Positions 12,555 through 25,676 of a DNA stretch of 64,000 nucleotides are shown here, in pieces (within the stretch, counting starts at the first letter, position 1; every line of letters begins with the position of its first letter). The stretch is from Seriola aureovittata. Lineage: Eukaryota > Chordata > Actinopteri > Carangiformes > Carangidae. A program made the position numbers and the translations under genes. The notes under the pieces are model-generated. The model saw only the letters and a program-made list of their open reading frames with translations, did not search any database and was not told the DNA's origin. The stretch lies in NCBI RefSeq assembly GCF_021018895.1, contig NC_079364.1:5852401-5916400 (forward strand), given 5' to 3'.

Positions 12555-12685
12555 TGTCCAAGTACTTGCTCATGGGGGAATATTGGGTCTCTGTAAATTA
12601 CATTATAAAGAGGGCGGTCTGTATGAAACCTGCCCTGAGATCACCTCTGTTATGATTTGCCGCTATATAAATAAAATCGACTTGC
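12555..12685 (-). repeat. Teleost interspersed repeat fragment, minus orientation
   Basis: Read on the minus strand it begins GATTTTATTTATATAGCGGC and includes CAGAGACCCAATATTCCCCC and ATGAGCAAGTACTTG. It is the same repeat family as 12178-12300, placed head to head with it, so the outer ends form an imperfect inverted repeat of about 35 bases. Confidence 0.6.
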
Positions 12686-13679
12686 CCATGTTCATAGACA
12701 TTTCCATTTGGGCCCCTGTTTACTCACTCTCAAAGGATCAAACATCTTTTGCTTTATGAGTTTGGACAAACATCCATTGTGAAGCTCCAGTTCAAGGCCA
12801 ACCCTCCCCCCCTCCTCTCCTCACAATGAAAAAGGGGGTGGTATGGGGGAGGCGGCTGCTTCCTCCTCTCCCACTGCCATCCGAGTAAAAACTCCTTTTG
12901 AAAATTACTTTTGTCATAGTGTTGCAGCACGGAGCCTTGAAAGCCACACAGATATTAAATCAGTGAGAGGAAGTCCAAATCCTCATCTGCAGGGAGGAGA
13001 GACGCTTGATCCTGATCAGAAAATAACCACAGCCTTTGACACTTTGTCCAAAGCAGCATGGATACTAAACTATATACAAACTATATGAATAAGCAACACC
13101 ATGACATGTTGAAGGCCGTGGAAACTGACTTTGTGCTTATTCATGATCCTTTTTTTCCTTCTCTCCTTATGTGCACTGTCATCAACAAGGATATTAGTGC
13201 AGATTAAAGCTAAATCTTTTGGCTTTCGCTGTCAAACAGCATCAAACTGTGACTTCAGGGAGTTATTTTTTGATGAATTAGCTTCCTTTTCCTTTCCTGG
13301 AATCTACAGTGTTGTCAGAAAGTATCAGGACAGTGATGTTTTCATTGTGTTGTGAGATTGAAATGCTGACTTTCACCTCGTGTTTATGTCCACACTGTCT
13401 GAACAATGTAGGATTTGTTGCACATTTTACTTTAAAGCAGCTGTAGTCGATATTTTTATAATAACAGTATATGAAATGACAATGAGAAAAACTGTGAAAT
13501 GGGTTTCACGAAACTGTCTTCCTGTAAAAAAAAAAGGAGCCCATAGGTCGTTTGTGCAGCAGGTTTGTGACCCATAGCTTCATTATTTTGTTAGGTGACT
13601 TATAGCGGCCGTAGCAATTATGACAAGAGCAAAGCAAAAAGTTTGGTGATGCAGTATAAAGAGAGACAAAGTCCACATC

Positions 13680-13790
13680 AGGAGGAGGTTGTGGTGGATG
13701 GATGGCTCAACAAAACACAGGAATATGACACAGCAGAGCGGAGTTCGATTCCCATGTGAAAGTAGCAGTTTATGTTGTTTTTATTGTCCG
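13680..13790 (+). repeat. Possible tRNA-like SINE remnant
   Basis: TGGATGGCTCAACA followed about 50 bases later by GAGTTCGATTCCCATG has the spacing and look of RNA polymerase III A and B boxes. The surrounding words resemble a dispersed fish repeat. The fragment is degraded and no tail is visible, so the call is weak. Confidence 0.3.
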
Positions 13791-13984
13791 TGACCGTTCG
13801 ACAAAGATAACCACATTGTTATTATTGTAACCATGACCACCAAGGTCCGGTATGCCTGCTGCCGTAGGGGGCGCTATTTCAGGAGACACTCCTAAGGGTC
13901 GTATCTGAGGGTTGAAAAGAAACGAGCGATGTGGTTGTTCAGGTTGGAGGACTGGTGGGGTCGCACGCAGTGATGAACCTACTG

Positions 13985-14270
13985 AGAGTTATCACCCGAG
14001 TCTGCAGCTGGACTTTGTGGAGCTTTGTACTGACTTTCAGCTCATTGTGTATCTGCTAAAACTGCATCTTCCTCTACCTGCTCAGCAGCAAACAGCAGAC
14101 AGACACAGTCAGACAGCAGCTGGTGAACATAGTGGAGCATTTAGCAGCTAAAGAGACGGATGTTTCCCTCAGGAGCTGGTGGAGACCGAACACGGAGCTA
14201 AAAGAGAGGGAACACTGCACTTGGATTCATCAGGTGGACGCAAACACGACTCCACATGAATCGTCATTGC
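13985..14270 (+). repeat. Dispersed repeat R3, copy 2
   Basis: This is the longer and better preserved copy of the repeat at 10326-10472. It contains GCATTTAGCAGCTAAAGAGA, GGAGCTGGTGGAGACCGAAC and GACTCCACATGAAT. There is no coding capacity. Confidence 0.6.
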
Positions 14271-15049
14271 CGATCTGTAAATGTTGGATGTGGAAATGAG
14301 CAAGGTGATGATACGTCAGTCTTTTGTTCCCAACTTGTTTCCACAGCTCGCAAGTTGGAAAAGCTTCAGTTATTGCTGGTGTGAGAGGAGCCAGAATAGG
14401 GCTGTAGTTCCCATTTGGTTCTTGAGATTCAGACTAAAGTTCTAGCTGAAAGTCAGCACTTAAACCACAGAGTCATTGTTTCAGTCCAGGACCAAATAAC
14501 AAATAAGTGTGCTTTCCCTCAACTTTGGTCCTTCCCTCAGCGCCCTACCTCCACATGAAACACTTTTTCCACAGTATTCAGCAATTTCCTGTGTGTTGTT
14601 TTGACCTTGGTCCAAATTATACAGTTAAATTGAAACTGCTGTGATAGCAACACTAACAAGAGAAGGAGGGTGCTGCTACTGAGGGTGAGAAAATGTTCTG
14701 TCTGCTTCTTCTACTGTAGATTTCTCTCTGTATAATTATTGAACACTGATGCAAAATGGTGCTGATCTTTATTTCTTTTCTTTTTTCTTTTTGGTAGTTT
14801 TGAACATCATTTTTGTGATGAAGTTAGTTGCTGAGGAAGACGTCAGACAGGACGGGAAAACAAGCAGACAGACGATCAAACAGTCTGTAAGAAACTTTAG
14901 ATAAGAAAATGAAGGCGATGTCTGATGTCAACATCCGTCACAATTTACTGACCGACTTTAACCAAACTTTGATCAACTTTACTCTTGTTATCGTTTCAGA
15001 TAACAGCAGTTTAGCCACAGCAGTATGGCTCTAGTGATGGCCGTGTCAG

Positions 15050-15242
15050 TCAGTCAGTCCTGACTGAAATATCTCGACAACTATTGGATGGATTGCAATG
15101 AAATCTAGTACAGGCATTATTGGTTGTCACAGGATGAAGCCTATTGATTTCAATGATCCCCTGACTTTTCCTCTAGAGCCACCATGAAGTTCACATATTT
15201 GTTTTTCATATACAGTGATGCCTAAAGTCTGAGACCACTTTC
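15050..15242 (+). repeat. Dispersed teleost repeat plus Tc1-type terminus-like sequence
   Basis: The first part (CAACTATTGGATGGATTGCA ... TTTTCCTCTAGAGCCACCAT) is a common fish repeat, also fragmentarily present at 300-415. It ends in TACAGTGATGCCTAAAGTCTGAGACCAC, split here at 15211. Nearly the same ACAGTG...AAGTCTGAGACCAC occurs at 2858-2885 and again at 18196-18223 in the duplicate. This resembles the inverted terminus of a Tc1-type element. Confidence 0.5.
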
Positions 15243-18200
15243 AAATCCAAAGGAATTATGTGTGCACACATAGACACTCACACACATACACATCTCTCAT
15301 CTATATCTCTAGCTCTCCCTCCCATACATATCTATATATATATCTATATATATATATATATATATGTATGGGTTTTTTCTCAAAGGCTGATGACAGGTTG
15401 ACTGCGTGGTAATGTTTTGTGCACAGTGTTACGGTTGGTTGGTCAGACGCTGGAGATCCCGCCCTGTTTCTTTTGTGACGCTGTGTACGAAACATTATCA
15501 CTCTGCCCGTGAGCTTGCACACACACACGCATGTATTAAGTATGTTTGTTTTTTGTAAGTATTTTTCTTGCACAGTATGTGACTGTGAGTTTTACAAATT
15601 TACCGTTGCAGATACAAACCCCTGTTTTCAAGTGAACCTATTTGAATGATACATTAATCCATATTAATGATGCTCAGATGATGAAGCCTGTTGACATAGG
15701 TGAGCCCGTAACCTTTCCTCTAGTGCCACCAGCAAATCAGAGCTTTTACGTATCCAGTGGAATTATGTCCTGATCCACAACATGGATTGGCCCCAAACTA
15801 TTGAACAGCAGGTTCCAAAGAGGATGAATTTGCCAACAGTTTATCCAAGTGTTGTCCATTTAAAGCATGTGTGCATAAAAATGTCAGCTATCATAATTTT
15901 TACTTAATAAGATTTTTGAGCTAGGCAATTTTGACAAAACACTATTTTGACCAAACGGCTACCAGTCGTCCGGACTACGCCATGTTACACTCAAACTGTG
16001 GTTATTTATAGCAGGTTGGATGTAAAAGTCGATTTAGTTTAGTACATTAGGACACGTAGTAAACACAGAAGACTTCAGTGCCCTTTCACATGTATTGAGC
16101 GTAGCCAGTTTAAAAAAAACAAAAAAACAATACAAATCAATATGTGTTTCACCTGATTCTGTCAGAGGAGCTGAATGACTGATTGCAAGTCAAATTCCTC
16201 CCAGGGCTCATTAGAAAGAGCACAAAACCAAGTCTTTCCCTCACCTCCACATATCAATTTGATACAGAGCCGTATGAAATGAGCACAGTTCAGTCCTGCA
16301 TGTGCCTGCGCTCACATGCACAGAAAAATCAGCCCAGCACATGAAGGTTTCCACAATGATCAATAGTGCCGTTCTGTTTCCCGTGAAGGCTGGAGGGTGT
16401 GACTGATGTTCTGAAGCCGCCTCAGTTGGCCTCCTACCTGCTGCGAGGGCGAAATCAAAGGACCGGCTTCTGAGGGAGGGTGGATATGAAAAGTTCACAC
16501 CTCTGACAAGGAGTCAATATCAAAATGTGCACCTTGACTGAGGACGGACATCAAAGTGCTCAGTCCAGTGTTATGATTATGTCCATCATCAGGATGTGCA
16601 ATCTTAAGAGGGGAAATAAGAGCGTAGATGCCTGAAATCACAAGACGAACCTGAACCATTATGCTCCTGTTGATGGAGCAAAGATTTCTGTCGTAGGAAA
16701 AAAATGTCTTCAGAGCACATCCCCACTGACTTTTCTATTGCACAGTTCATATAATCAGCCATGTGTGAAGACAAAAGCCCAGAGGAGTCTGAGGTTTCTG
16801 GGCAGGAGAACTGACAAGAGAGGGAGCTGGAGTCTCAACTAAAATACCTTTTGTGGTCCTCAACGTTTGTATTCATACATATTTAATGCTTTTCTTTCAC
16901 ACTGGCTTGGTTTTTGAATCCAAGTTTTGAGATATACAAAAAAAAAACGTTCTCATTAAAAAACAGCGCTTGTAAAGTTTTATCTGGGACAAACTGGAAA
17001 AAAGGATTAAAATTTGGCTCTGCATTTCCTGTGGTGACTAAAATTGTGATCTTTAAATAGATTTTGTAGCGTTGACTGGGATTTCATTCAGGGACCTGTG
17101 ATACATGAAATCGCTGGAGGTTCACGTATCGCACTGCTCCAGACAATACGGAGACATAAAGACGCCATCAGTGCCCCCTTCAACCAGCTCAGACAATTAG
17201 CACACTCTGTTAGCTTTGGGAATCGGCTGTCCCTCTGCGAAGTGTTAGGGGAGAGAGAGGTCCAGTCTTTCAAAACAGGCTGAGAGGCCGAAGCTGAGAT
17301 CTGCCTAATGTGCAGTTTAAGGTGCCAGTTCATTCACCAGGGTGCACAGTAAATTCCCCAATAATCCAAGTTTACATAATCGGAGTTGAGTTGAGTGATT
17401 AATATTTAGTTTAAGACGGTTTTCCTAACATAAAAAGTGGCCGTACGTCCGCTGCTTGCTCCAGGTGGACAGGTGAAAGAGCGGAGAGTATAAAGATGGT
17501 TTGAGGAGGAAACGTCAGAGAGACTCAGCCACGTGTTTGAGCCTCAGTCAGACTCAGACTCAGACTCAGATGAGGAGTCTGTTTAGACCAGAACCAGAGA
17601 CTAGCAGACGTATCAGAACGGTTAGCTTAGTTAGCATCTTTTACTTGTTTATGTTGTTTGTTATTTTGTAACTAGCAGTGGCTGACACAGCGTTAGTGGT
17701 TGTGCTAATGCTAACTCTCTCACTCTCTGTATTGATAAGAGTTCAGGTTTATTTAGCCCCGCCCCTCGTCCCCAAAAGTTGACAGGATTGGTTCCTTTGG
17801 TTTGTGTTGTCTGAATCCTGATTTTTTTTAATTTATTTATTTTTTAATTTTTTAACTCAGGTCAATAATGACCCTTATAGGTATTTTCTGTGTTGAAATA
17901 CAAGACGAGAGATGTAATAGATTATCTGTGTAAAATAAGCTGTAAGACAGACTTTTTTTATGACACATCTGCTCTGCTCTTACCGATTAAAGCTGTGGAA
18001 ATTAAAATTATGCTTGAAGTTAAAGGTTAGTTCATTTTAATAAGGAAGATTATATTATGTATTCATGTTATTCATTGGTAAATTTAGTACACCTCATTTC
18101 AACACAATGTGCTGTTCAAATATCTGGTGCAGAACGAGACATGGAAGTTGAGATCTGCACGATTCTCTCTTATTAACAGTCTATAAATACACAGTGAGGT

Positions 18201-19838
18201 CCACAAGTCTGAGACCACCTTCCCATTGAAGTGAATGGGGAAGTTCATATTGAGAGATCTAATATATCGACATAACTTTCTGACATGTGTTAAGTGATAC
18301 AGTGTATGTACCCTGTAAATCTAATGTAAAATACTTAAAGTAATATCTTTTCTACACATTGCAGGATGTGCTATTTTTCTAACAAAACAACACATGAATG
18401 TATCAGGTGTATTATATATTATATTAGCAGGGGATTTTTATATAGTTTAAACTACGTGAATGTAAGAAAATCCATCCGTATATTTAATGTATATATTTAA
18501 AAGTATTGAATCATTGTCTGTAACAGTTACCAGTCGTGTTGTTTAGGTGTTTTCCCGCATGTTAAAACCTGCAGCTCCTCGTGTGCATTTTTTCATATAA
18601 ACCGTGGGGGAGATTGTACTGGGTGGAGAACCTGGGCGTATCCAAACAATTTCATCTTCCCATCCTTTCTCATTATTGGATCTTCTTTTCGATTCTGCTT
18701 TTTGCTTTTTGATCCATGCAACACCTCCCTCCCCTGCTTCAACACCTCCTCCCTTTACAAGTGCACAAAGGGGGGGGGGGGGAGCACGAGTGGCTAATAA
18801 GCACCCCTGCCCCCACCTCACTGGTACGAGCCGAGGATGGAGCGACCTGGTCACTTGGGACAGATATCAAAGAGAGTCAGGGGGGCTCTTATCTGGAGGT
18901 GCAGTGACAGACCCCTGCTGCTACTGTCCCTCTCATTAGTCCCTCTCCCTCCCTCCCTCCCTCCCTCTCTCCCTCCACTGCTTCTCATCCTCCCATCCCC
19001 AGCACTTGTCACTGTGCTGTCAGCTGCCTGCTCAACTGTAGACACATGGACCAGCCTGGGGAGTGGAGTGATGGCATAGATGGAAAGAAAGAAAGACAGA
19101 AAGAAAGAAGGAATACAAAAGAAAGAAAGACTGTGAGGTGTAAACCAGGCTTGTCAGCTGAAGCAAACAACAGAGGAGATCTATTTCTATGAACTCTAAT
19201 CCGTCCTGTAAACGTCTCTCTTTCTCCTGCCAGAAACCTGAGTACAAAGAAAACCTGGAGCAGAGAGACTGCTCTCTCAATCCTGTCAATTCCATTGCAG
19301 AGACAGGAAAAGAAACAGAGAGAGAGGGAGGAAAGAGTAACAGCTATGGCAGCATCCTGGTGTCTTGCCAGGAAACATGGCAGGGTTCGATCCACTGGTG
19401 ACAGCCGAGATACGAGCGAGACGGCAGACTGGGCTGGCTGACTGCAGCCTCTGCTCATTATGTGTGTGATTACGGGAACCATTGTCAGTCATGTTGGGGC
19501 TTAAAATGTGATTGTGGAGTTGCAGAGAAATCTCAGTGCAATAATAAAACACCAGCAAACATCTATTATTGAATTATCTTGTTTGTTTTGTTTGTTTTTA
19601 TCGTCTGATTCTGGATTTTTTTTTTCTTGAGGTATTTTGAGATATTTGCAGCACAGCAGGACAGGTTTCTAAGATCTAAAACATCAACTCTCAGGATGTG
19701 GTGTTAGTTCTTTAGAATCAAAGAGCTTCTTTTCGGAGCCGCCATCTTACTGTTACACAGATATTCAACAATCATGCAGACTGATACGAAGGGAAGGAAC
19801 AGGAGACGAAGTTATCCACTTACTCATGGTTAATCCAT

Positions 19839-20648
19839 TTAAACGCACAGTATGTAACTTCTGCCGCTAGGGGAGCGTAGGATCATGGGAGTTGTTGGCA
19901 GTTGTTGTAAGCTTCTCTCGGTTTGGATTTCTTCCAGGGGCTGAATTATCCCCAGATGTCTCCTCCTCTCCAAAACAAACAGACCAGGTTATTAGAACCC
20001 GTAAAGGTGCTATGTGTGAATGTTCTCTTTCGCTGAATGTGGTTTCTTGCCGGGAGCAGGTTGTGGTGATTGTCGCTTGACAAGAGCTTCGGCCATCGTT
20101 GGCCTCTGAGCGGCGTTTAGTCTTCTGGGCAGGTTGGAGAGTTTTGCCAAAGCTGTATGTCAGGCACGAGACAACAGGGACGGATTTGAGGCTGAGACTG
20201 CTTCTAACCTTTGTTTTGATTGTTTCTCTGATAACTAGCGTTCAAGAGATTTGGAAGAAACGGACCAGGGGATTAAAACCAGTAGAAACAATGAATAAAA
20301 CTGTTCTACTTTAGAAATCGCACGCTCTTTGGTGGACAAAGGTCTCGGAGCGGCTGGGAGCTGAGCTGTCTAACATTTACTCAGCATTTTTCTCTGAATC
20401 TTTCATCTAGTTAAAATATATAGTTATAAATCACCAAGGTGTAAAAAGTGTATGTGGCTTAAAACTAGATAAAAGTCCATTTTGAGCTTCTGACAGGCGA
20501 CCACAACACTGACGCATGCAGATAGGGGATATGACATCATTGACAGACGACCAAATGAATCGGACTGTTATCATGAATAAAATCATGTATTTCTTTAGGT
20601 TTGAGAATTGCTGGAAACATTTGGGATAATGTGAGAACATAACATAGA
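19839..20648 (-). repeat. Dispersed repeat family R1, copy in segment B
   Basis: This is the duplicate of 4501-5310 at an offset of 15338. It shows only a few substitutions, for example GATTGCTGCTAACC in copy A against GACTGCTTCTAACC here. Confidence 0.7.
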
Positions 20649-22283
20649 TCTAGTCGTTAGTGGCTTAGAAATAATGTTTTCATCACTCTCTCATCTCATT
20701 TTCATCTGCGCCGTTTCAGTTTCTCTGATTACGTTCGGTCCGTGAAGCAGATTTCAAATCCTCAAGACGAACTGAGTGGACTGAATCAGCAGTCTGAATC
20801 AGTATCTTTTGCATTGCAGCTCCTCTCACTATTGACCGAAAGACCTTGAAAGCCACAGAAAAAACAAGACAAAAAGTCTGGAGCAATGTTAGTGGCTCTG
20901 AAAGACTGTATTTAAGCCGATGATTGATTTGCACGTTGTTATGTTGCAGCTTCATCCTTAAAATCATTTATATAAATGTTTTCCCCTCATCAGTCCAGAC
21001 TCAATACCTCGTGATGACGAAGCGAAAACAGAATTTTTGCACATGTATTAAAAAAGAAAAACGGAAGTGTCACATTGGACATAAGTATTCAAACCCTTTA
21101 CTCAGTATGTCTGAGAGGTTTTCAGGATGTTGCAGGAGACAGATTAGTGCAGCAACAGAGGGATTATCAGATGATGCCACTCTGTATAACTCTAAGACAT
21201 CCTCTGCTGCAGTACTGTCATGTTTCTCTGCTCGGGGCTTATTTTATGACTTGTTTACATCAGACGCTCACAGTAATCCAAACCTCAGGGTGTGAACTCA
21301 CCGCTTAAAAATAATCTAACTGCATCTCTTTTTCTCTTCTAGTTCTCACATCACACTTTATGTGTTTTTCATATCTCATGTGATTGGCTGCTGATTCTGT
21401 TTCTGTGTCCTGTGTGGGATGCATGTTGTAGTTTTTAGACTGGCGAGCTCAGAACCAAGAAACGTCCATCTGCTTTCAGTGTTCTGGTTGGTGCTTGCAG
21501 AGGTGGACAGCAGCTGAACTGGCTCGCGTTCAGTTTAATTTGGAACATACTGCCAGTTTAACTGTTGGCCGGGTTCAGTACAATGTCCAACAGAGTCTCA
21601 TCAGTATTGGTGTGCAGATGAAATCCTCCAAGGGGCACCAGCTGTTAAGTTAGCCTGAGTGAGCTGGTGGATGGTCGAGAAGAGGCCCTGATTTATGATA
21701 AATCTCCGAGCTCTTTGAAAATATCCGACACCGTATTCCCTGTGCCTGAGAAACTATTCTTTAGTTCAAATATTCTTTTTGCAAAATACTCCTCATGCAG
21801 TTTAGGAGTATTTCAAAGATCAAACCACCACCATCCTCAGCTGACTCACAGAAGGTCGTTCATGTAATTAGTCGCCTCTGCTTAATTCAGGATTCTTGAC
21901 TTGTTCGGAAAAACAGCAAAGCTTCAGTCTGGTGTAAAATGTAGAAATGATCCATTTCAGTTTTACCATCCTGCACTGACTCACTGTCAGTTTTTGAATC
22001 AGTTTCGTGGCTTTGCTACTTATAGAAGTGTGATGCATTTAACAAAGACGGAGATGCTATCTTGTAGTTCTGATCTTTCTGTCTGTCTCTAATTACGATA
22101 TTTCTCTTGTAATTATGAGATATGGATCTCATAATTATGTAAAGTCATAATTATAAGATAGGCATAATTATTTCCTTTTTTCTGGTGAATGCAGGGAGTT
22201 TCTGTAGGTCACTTTTAACCAAGGCTTTAAATGGTTTAACACTACAGTGCTGGACTAGCGGAGGCTGCACTGGACTACATTAT

Positions 22284-22529
22284 CGTCACCTTCCTAAAAT
22301 AATGGCCTAAGTCATGTTTTGACAAAAATGTTTTTTTTGCCTAAATCACCCCCTCATGATGCTGGCCACCTCTGGTAAAATCGCCTGAATCCTCAGTTGA
22401 GGGGAACATGCAATTCTACCCCCGGTTGTATAATGGCCTATGTCAAAAGTGTGACTCTTTTGTTGAGTTTTTTGTGTTTCCTGAAAAACCTGAAAAAATG
22501 ACTTAGGCCATTATTTTAAGAGGGTGTCG
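22284..22529. mobile_element. 246 bp MITE-like insertion with terminal inverted repeats, present only in copy B
   Basis: The copy A sequence CTACATTATGTTAAC is uninterrupted, whereas copy B reads CTACATTAT, then 246 bases, then TTATGTTAAC. TTAT is therefore a 4-base target site duplication (22280-22283 and 22530-22533). The ends form an imperfect inverted repeat of 31 bases with 28 matches, with the core ATAATGGCCTAAGTCA at both ends. A third, variant core (ATAATGGCCTATGTCA) lies inside near 22431. There is no open reading frame. A 4-base target duplication is compatible with several DNA transposon superfamilies; I do not assign one. Confidence 0.9.
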
Positions 22530-22851
22530 TTATGTTAACCCCCTCTTTAAGAGAGTCTGCTGTCTCAGAACAGAATCTCATCGTGGACCATCACTCGCAC
22601 TGCTGTGCATTAATGTTAATGCCGTAATGTTAATGCGTGTTACACTGGGGCGTCTGAGACTTGTCGCGGTGCTTCACAAAGTGAAGAAGGTATTTACTTT
22701 ATATTTTTGATGTTATCCCATAAAGTCACGTGATGACATTTATACCAACTTTCATATTGTCTCACGGTTTCCAGTTGTCATAGTAACGCAACTCATTTTC
22801 CAGATGCACAGCAGTTGAAAATAATGACCAAAAGAATGAAAATAAGACTTT

Positions 22852-23028
22852 GCAGTTAAAGGACAAGTTTTTAGGTTTTAGTGGCATCTAGAATCCCCCT
22901 CCCCTCATCTCTCCCTTTACAGGCGTGTAGGAGAACCTACGGCGGCCTCCAGGTAGAGTAAAACGCTCAAGGCCCTCTCTAGAGCCGGTGTTTGGTTTGT
23001 CCATTCTGGGCTACTGTAGGAACATGGC
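22852..23028 (+). repeat. Dispersed teleost repeat R2, copy in segment B
   Basis: This is the duplicate of 7264-7440. It starts 322 bases beyond the end of the 22284-22529 insertion and carries no notable change. Confidence 0.5.
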
Positions 23029-23991
23029 TTGCAGCTTTTGGTGGGTTAGGGGAAGCTAGCTGTCCCGCACCTGAATCCCTTACCTGACAACATATTGAAA
23101 CAGATATTGGAATCTTTAAGGGACTGAGAGACGTAAAGAAAAACAGAATCACTGCATGAAAACTAAAAAAACAGAATGAAAGAAATTCATTTAACCAACC
23201 AGCATAGTTGAAGTTCAGTAGTCATTTGCGAATCTGCACTCCAACGTGCACAACTGATTTATTCCTTTTTTTAAAATTTTTTTTTTTACACCTTTATTTA
23301 ATCAGGAACCATTGGAGCGTAGAGTGGTATCCTGAAATAAAATTAATATAAAGAGAAAGCTTTGGAACCACTGATTTATAGTATGCGTGATGCAGAGAGA
23401 AAATGTGTGTGGTATGTAATGGCATGAGAGAAGAACAGATCCATCATTGTCTCCATCTTTAGTGTTCATATGTGAGGACAATCAAACCGGATCTATAAAT
23501 AGTTGCATGATGAAACAGAAGAAGACTGATCAGGGCCACGCCTCGGATTAAATGTAAAGACTTACTTACAAGCCAAAGGAAAGAAAAGTGCTCGTAGTAA
23601 GTCACAAGTTTGGCTTAAGTCAAAATTTCAACCTTTTATCTCATAATTTTGATTTTCAAAGTTTGACTTGATGAGTGTTTTTTTTTTTTTTTTAAATCAC
23701 AACTAAATCTACTTTATTTTTTCCTATTTATTGCAAAAAAAAAATCTATTTAATTTTTTTTCTTTTACTGGCAGTAATGGACTTCCATATGTTTTGAAGA
23801 GTTTATGTTCTTGTGTAACTATGTGACTCTAATCTTGAAGTTTCTGCTTTGTGTATTCACTAGTTGTCAGAATGTGTTCCTTCCATACTGTCAAGACCGC
23901 GACACATCTGCATATGCTGGTGGAAACGGTCGTTTACCTGTAGGGTGTCTAGTCTTTGTGGATTTCAGTTATTTGCTTGGGTTAATCGGTT

Positions 23992-24051
23992 TGCTTTACT
24001 TTGCTTTGGATAAAAGCGTCTGCCGAATGAGTGAATGAAAAATGTAAATGC
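23992..24051 (+). repeat. Retroposon 3' tail fragment, copy B
   Basis: This is the duplicate of 8405-8464, containing CTTTGGATAAAAGCGTCTGCC. Confidence 0.55.
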
Positions 24052-24291
24052 TCTAGTGACGATTGAAAGCTGTGAGTTTGGCAAAGATAACGCAGGCAGT
24101 GAAGAGCGGTTTGAGGAGTTTCAATAAATGTGTTGATAGTTTATTCACAGTCACTTTTTGGTTCCCAGTGGAATCCATCCAACTGCTGAACACGACTACT
24201 GCTGATATATTCCTCAAAGCCAAAAACTTTTCAGAACCATCCTCCAAACCTGCAGGGGATGGGTTTTGGTGGCGTGTTTGTCTTGTCATCA

Positions 24292-24322
<31 letters not shown>

Positions 24323-25502
24323 ATATCGTGCGATCTAGTTATGGCTCTCTTTGTTTGCTCTCCACATTAGGTGCTGCCGTCAGTCTTTAGTAAGGGAGAG
24401 CAGAAGCAGCTGGATGCAGGCACACAAACACGTACAGATGCTGTAAATAACACCAGCATAACCCTTGTGTAATGTGTAATCTGCACACACTGAGTCAGAT
24501 GATGAGTGTGTAGCCTGCAGCGGCCGTGTGTTACACTGATGTGGATTAAGATACAGTATCTGCAGACAAAAGGAGTCAACCTCCTCAGTGTGGAAAAGCC
24601 ATCCCAAGATAAGAGAGATCTCATCTCCTCAGCCTTATTCACAGCCTCCTGCTGCCACTGAGGTGCTCCCGTATCTCCATCATAGATAATGACAGATAAA
24701 TAAACCATAGGATATCCATACATACTGTCTCTGCCACGCTGCAAGCTACTGAAGCAAGATGTTACAAACAAGACAAAGCACAGCTGAGCGTATAAAAGAT
24801 GCTGCTTGTCCCTCTGCTCTCCCCTCACTATATTATATCAGTCCAGCTATCACATCTAATATTAACTCTCCGTGAATTGATTACAGTATATACATCCCTC
24901 CCCCCTGCCCCTGTTGAGGTATCGCTGTTTCTGGAGATCAGTGCAGATAAATAATGCATGCTGCTCAGACGCGGCACGACTGCTGAACGCACACAGACAG
25001 TATAGCGCTTCTCCGCCAGCAAGTGCACAGCAAGCTACACTTAGGGAGAGCTCCCATTAATTTTACAGCAACACTTACAACCCGTTTGTGCTGAGAGTTC
25101 GTCTTGAAAATGATACTTTTGCAGCAGGATGAAATATTAGAGAAAAGAAGCACATTCCCGACTCTTTGTCTCTGTTGTTTGTGTGGACGTTCGTCCCCCA
25201 GGACACAACAAAGCCCCCGCTGATGCACCGGTCTTCACGCTGCATGCCTGCACACTCCCCAACTTAGGCTGCGGATGAGCACCAAGTTCACCGCCCTCAC
25301 ACAGCATTAACCTTCACGCCTGAATGCATCATATGACACCTTTCACAATCCCTAAATACCCCGTGACAGACGGAGGTGAAGAAGAAGAGTTGTCTCACCT
25401 GTGTGTAGGTGTGTGTTATCGTCTGTCCTGGCCGTGTGTGAAGCGCAGAGCTCAAACTTCTGTCTCTCCAGCGCTGTTGGATAAACCTCCCCTTCCTCTT
25501 TA

Positions 25503-25544
<42 letters not shown>

Positions 25545-25641
25545 CTGCTCTCACCCACTCTGCTCTCCCCCCTCCCCTCTCTCTCTCGCTCCCTCTCTCT
25601 CTCTCTCTCAATCTGCTCTCTCCCACTCTGCTCTCCCCCCT

Positions 25642-25676
<35 letters not shown>

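Larger units (their letters stand above)
9788..15333. other. Single-copy spacer between duplication copies A and B, no gene found
   Basis: This 5.5 kb separates the two near-identical segments and has no counterpart after copy B. It holds dispersed repeats (10326-10472, 10475-10757, 12178-12685, 13985-14270, 15050-15242), a CT microsatellite at 11523-11577 and short CA tracts. None of its short open frames resembles a protein I know. Confidence 0.8.
15334..25374. repeat. Copy B of the ~10 kb direct segmental duplication
   Basis: This is collinear with 1-9787. Differences seen by eye are scattered single substitutions, a longer poly-G run at 18772, homopolymer changes near 23270 and 23680, and one 246 bp insertion at 22284-22529. 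The right boundary is sharp: both copies read through GTGACAGACGGA, after which copy B continues GGTGAAGAAG and copy A continues TAATTTATG. No gene was found. The near-identity means either very recent duplication or two haplotypes assembled in tandem. Confidence 0.95.
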
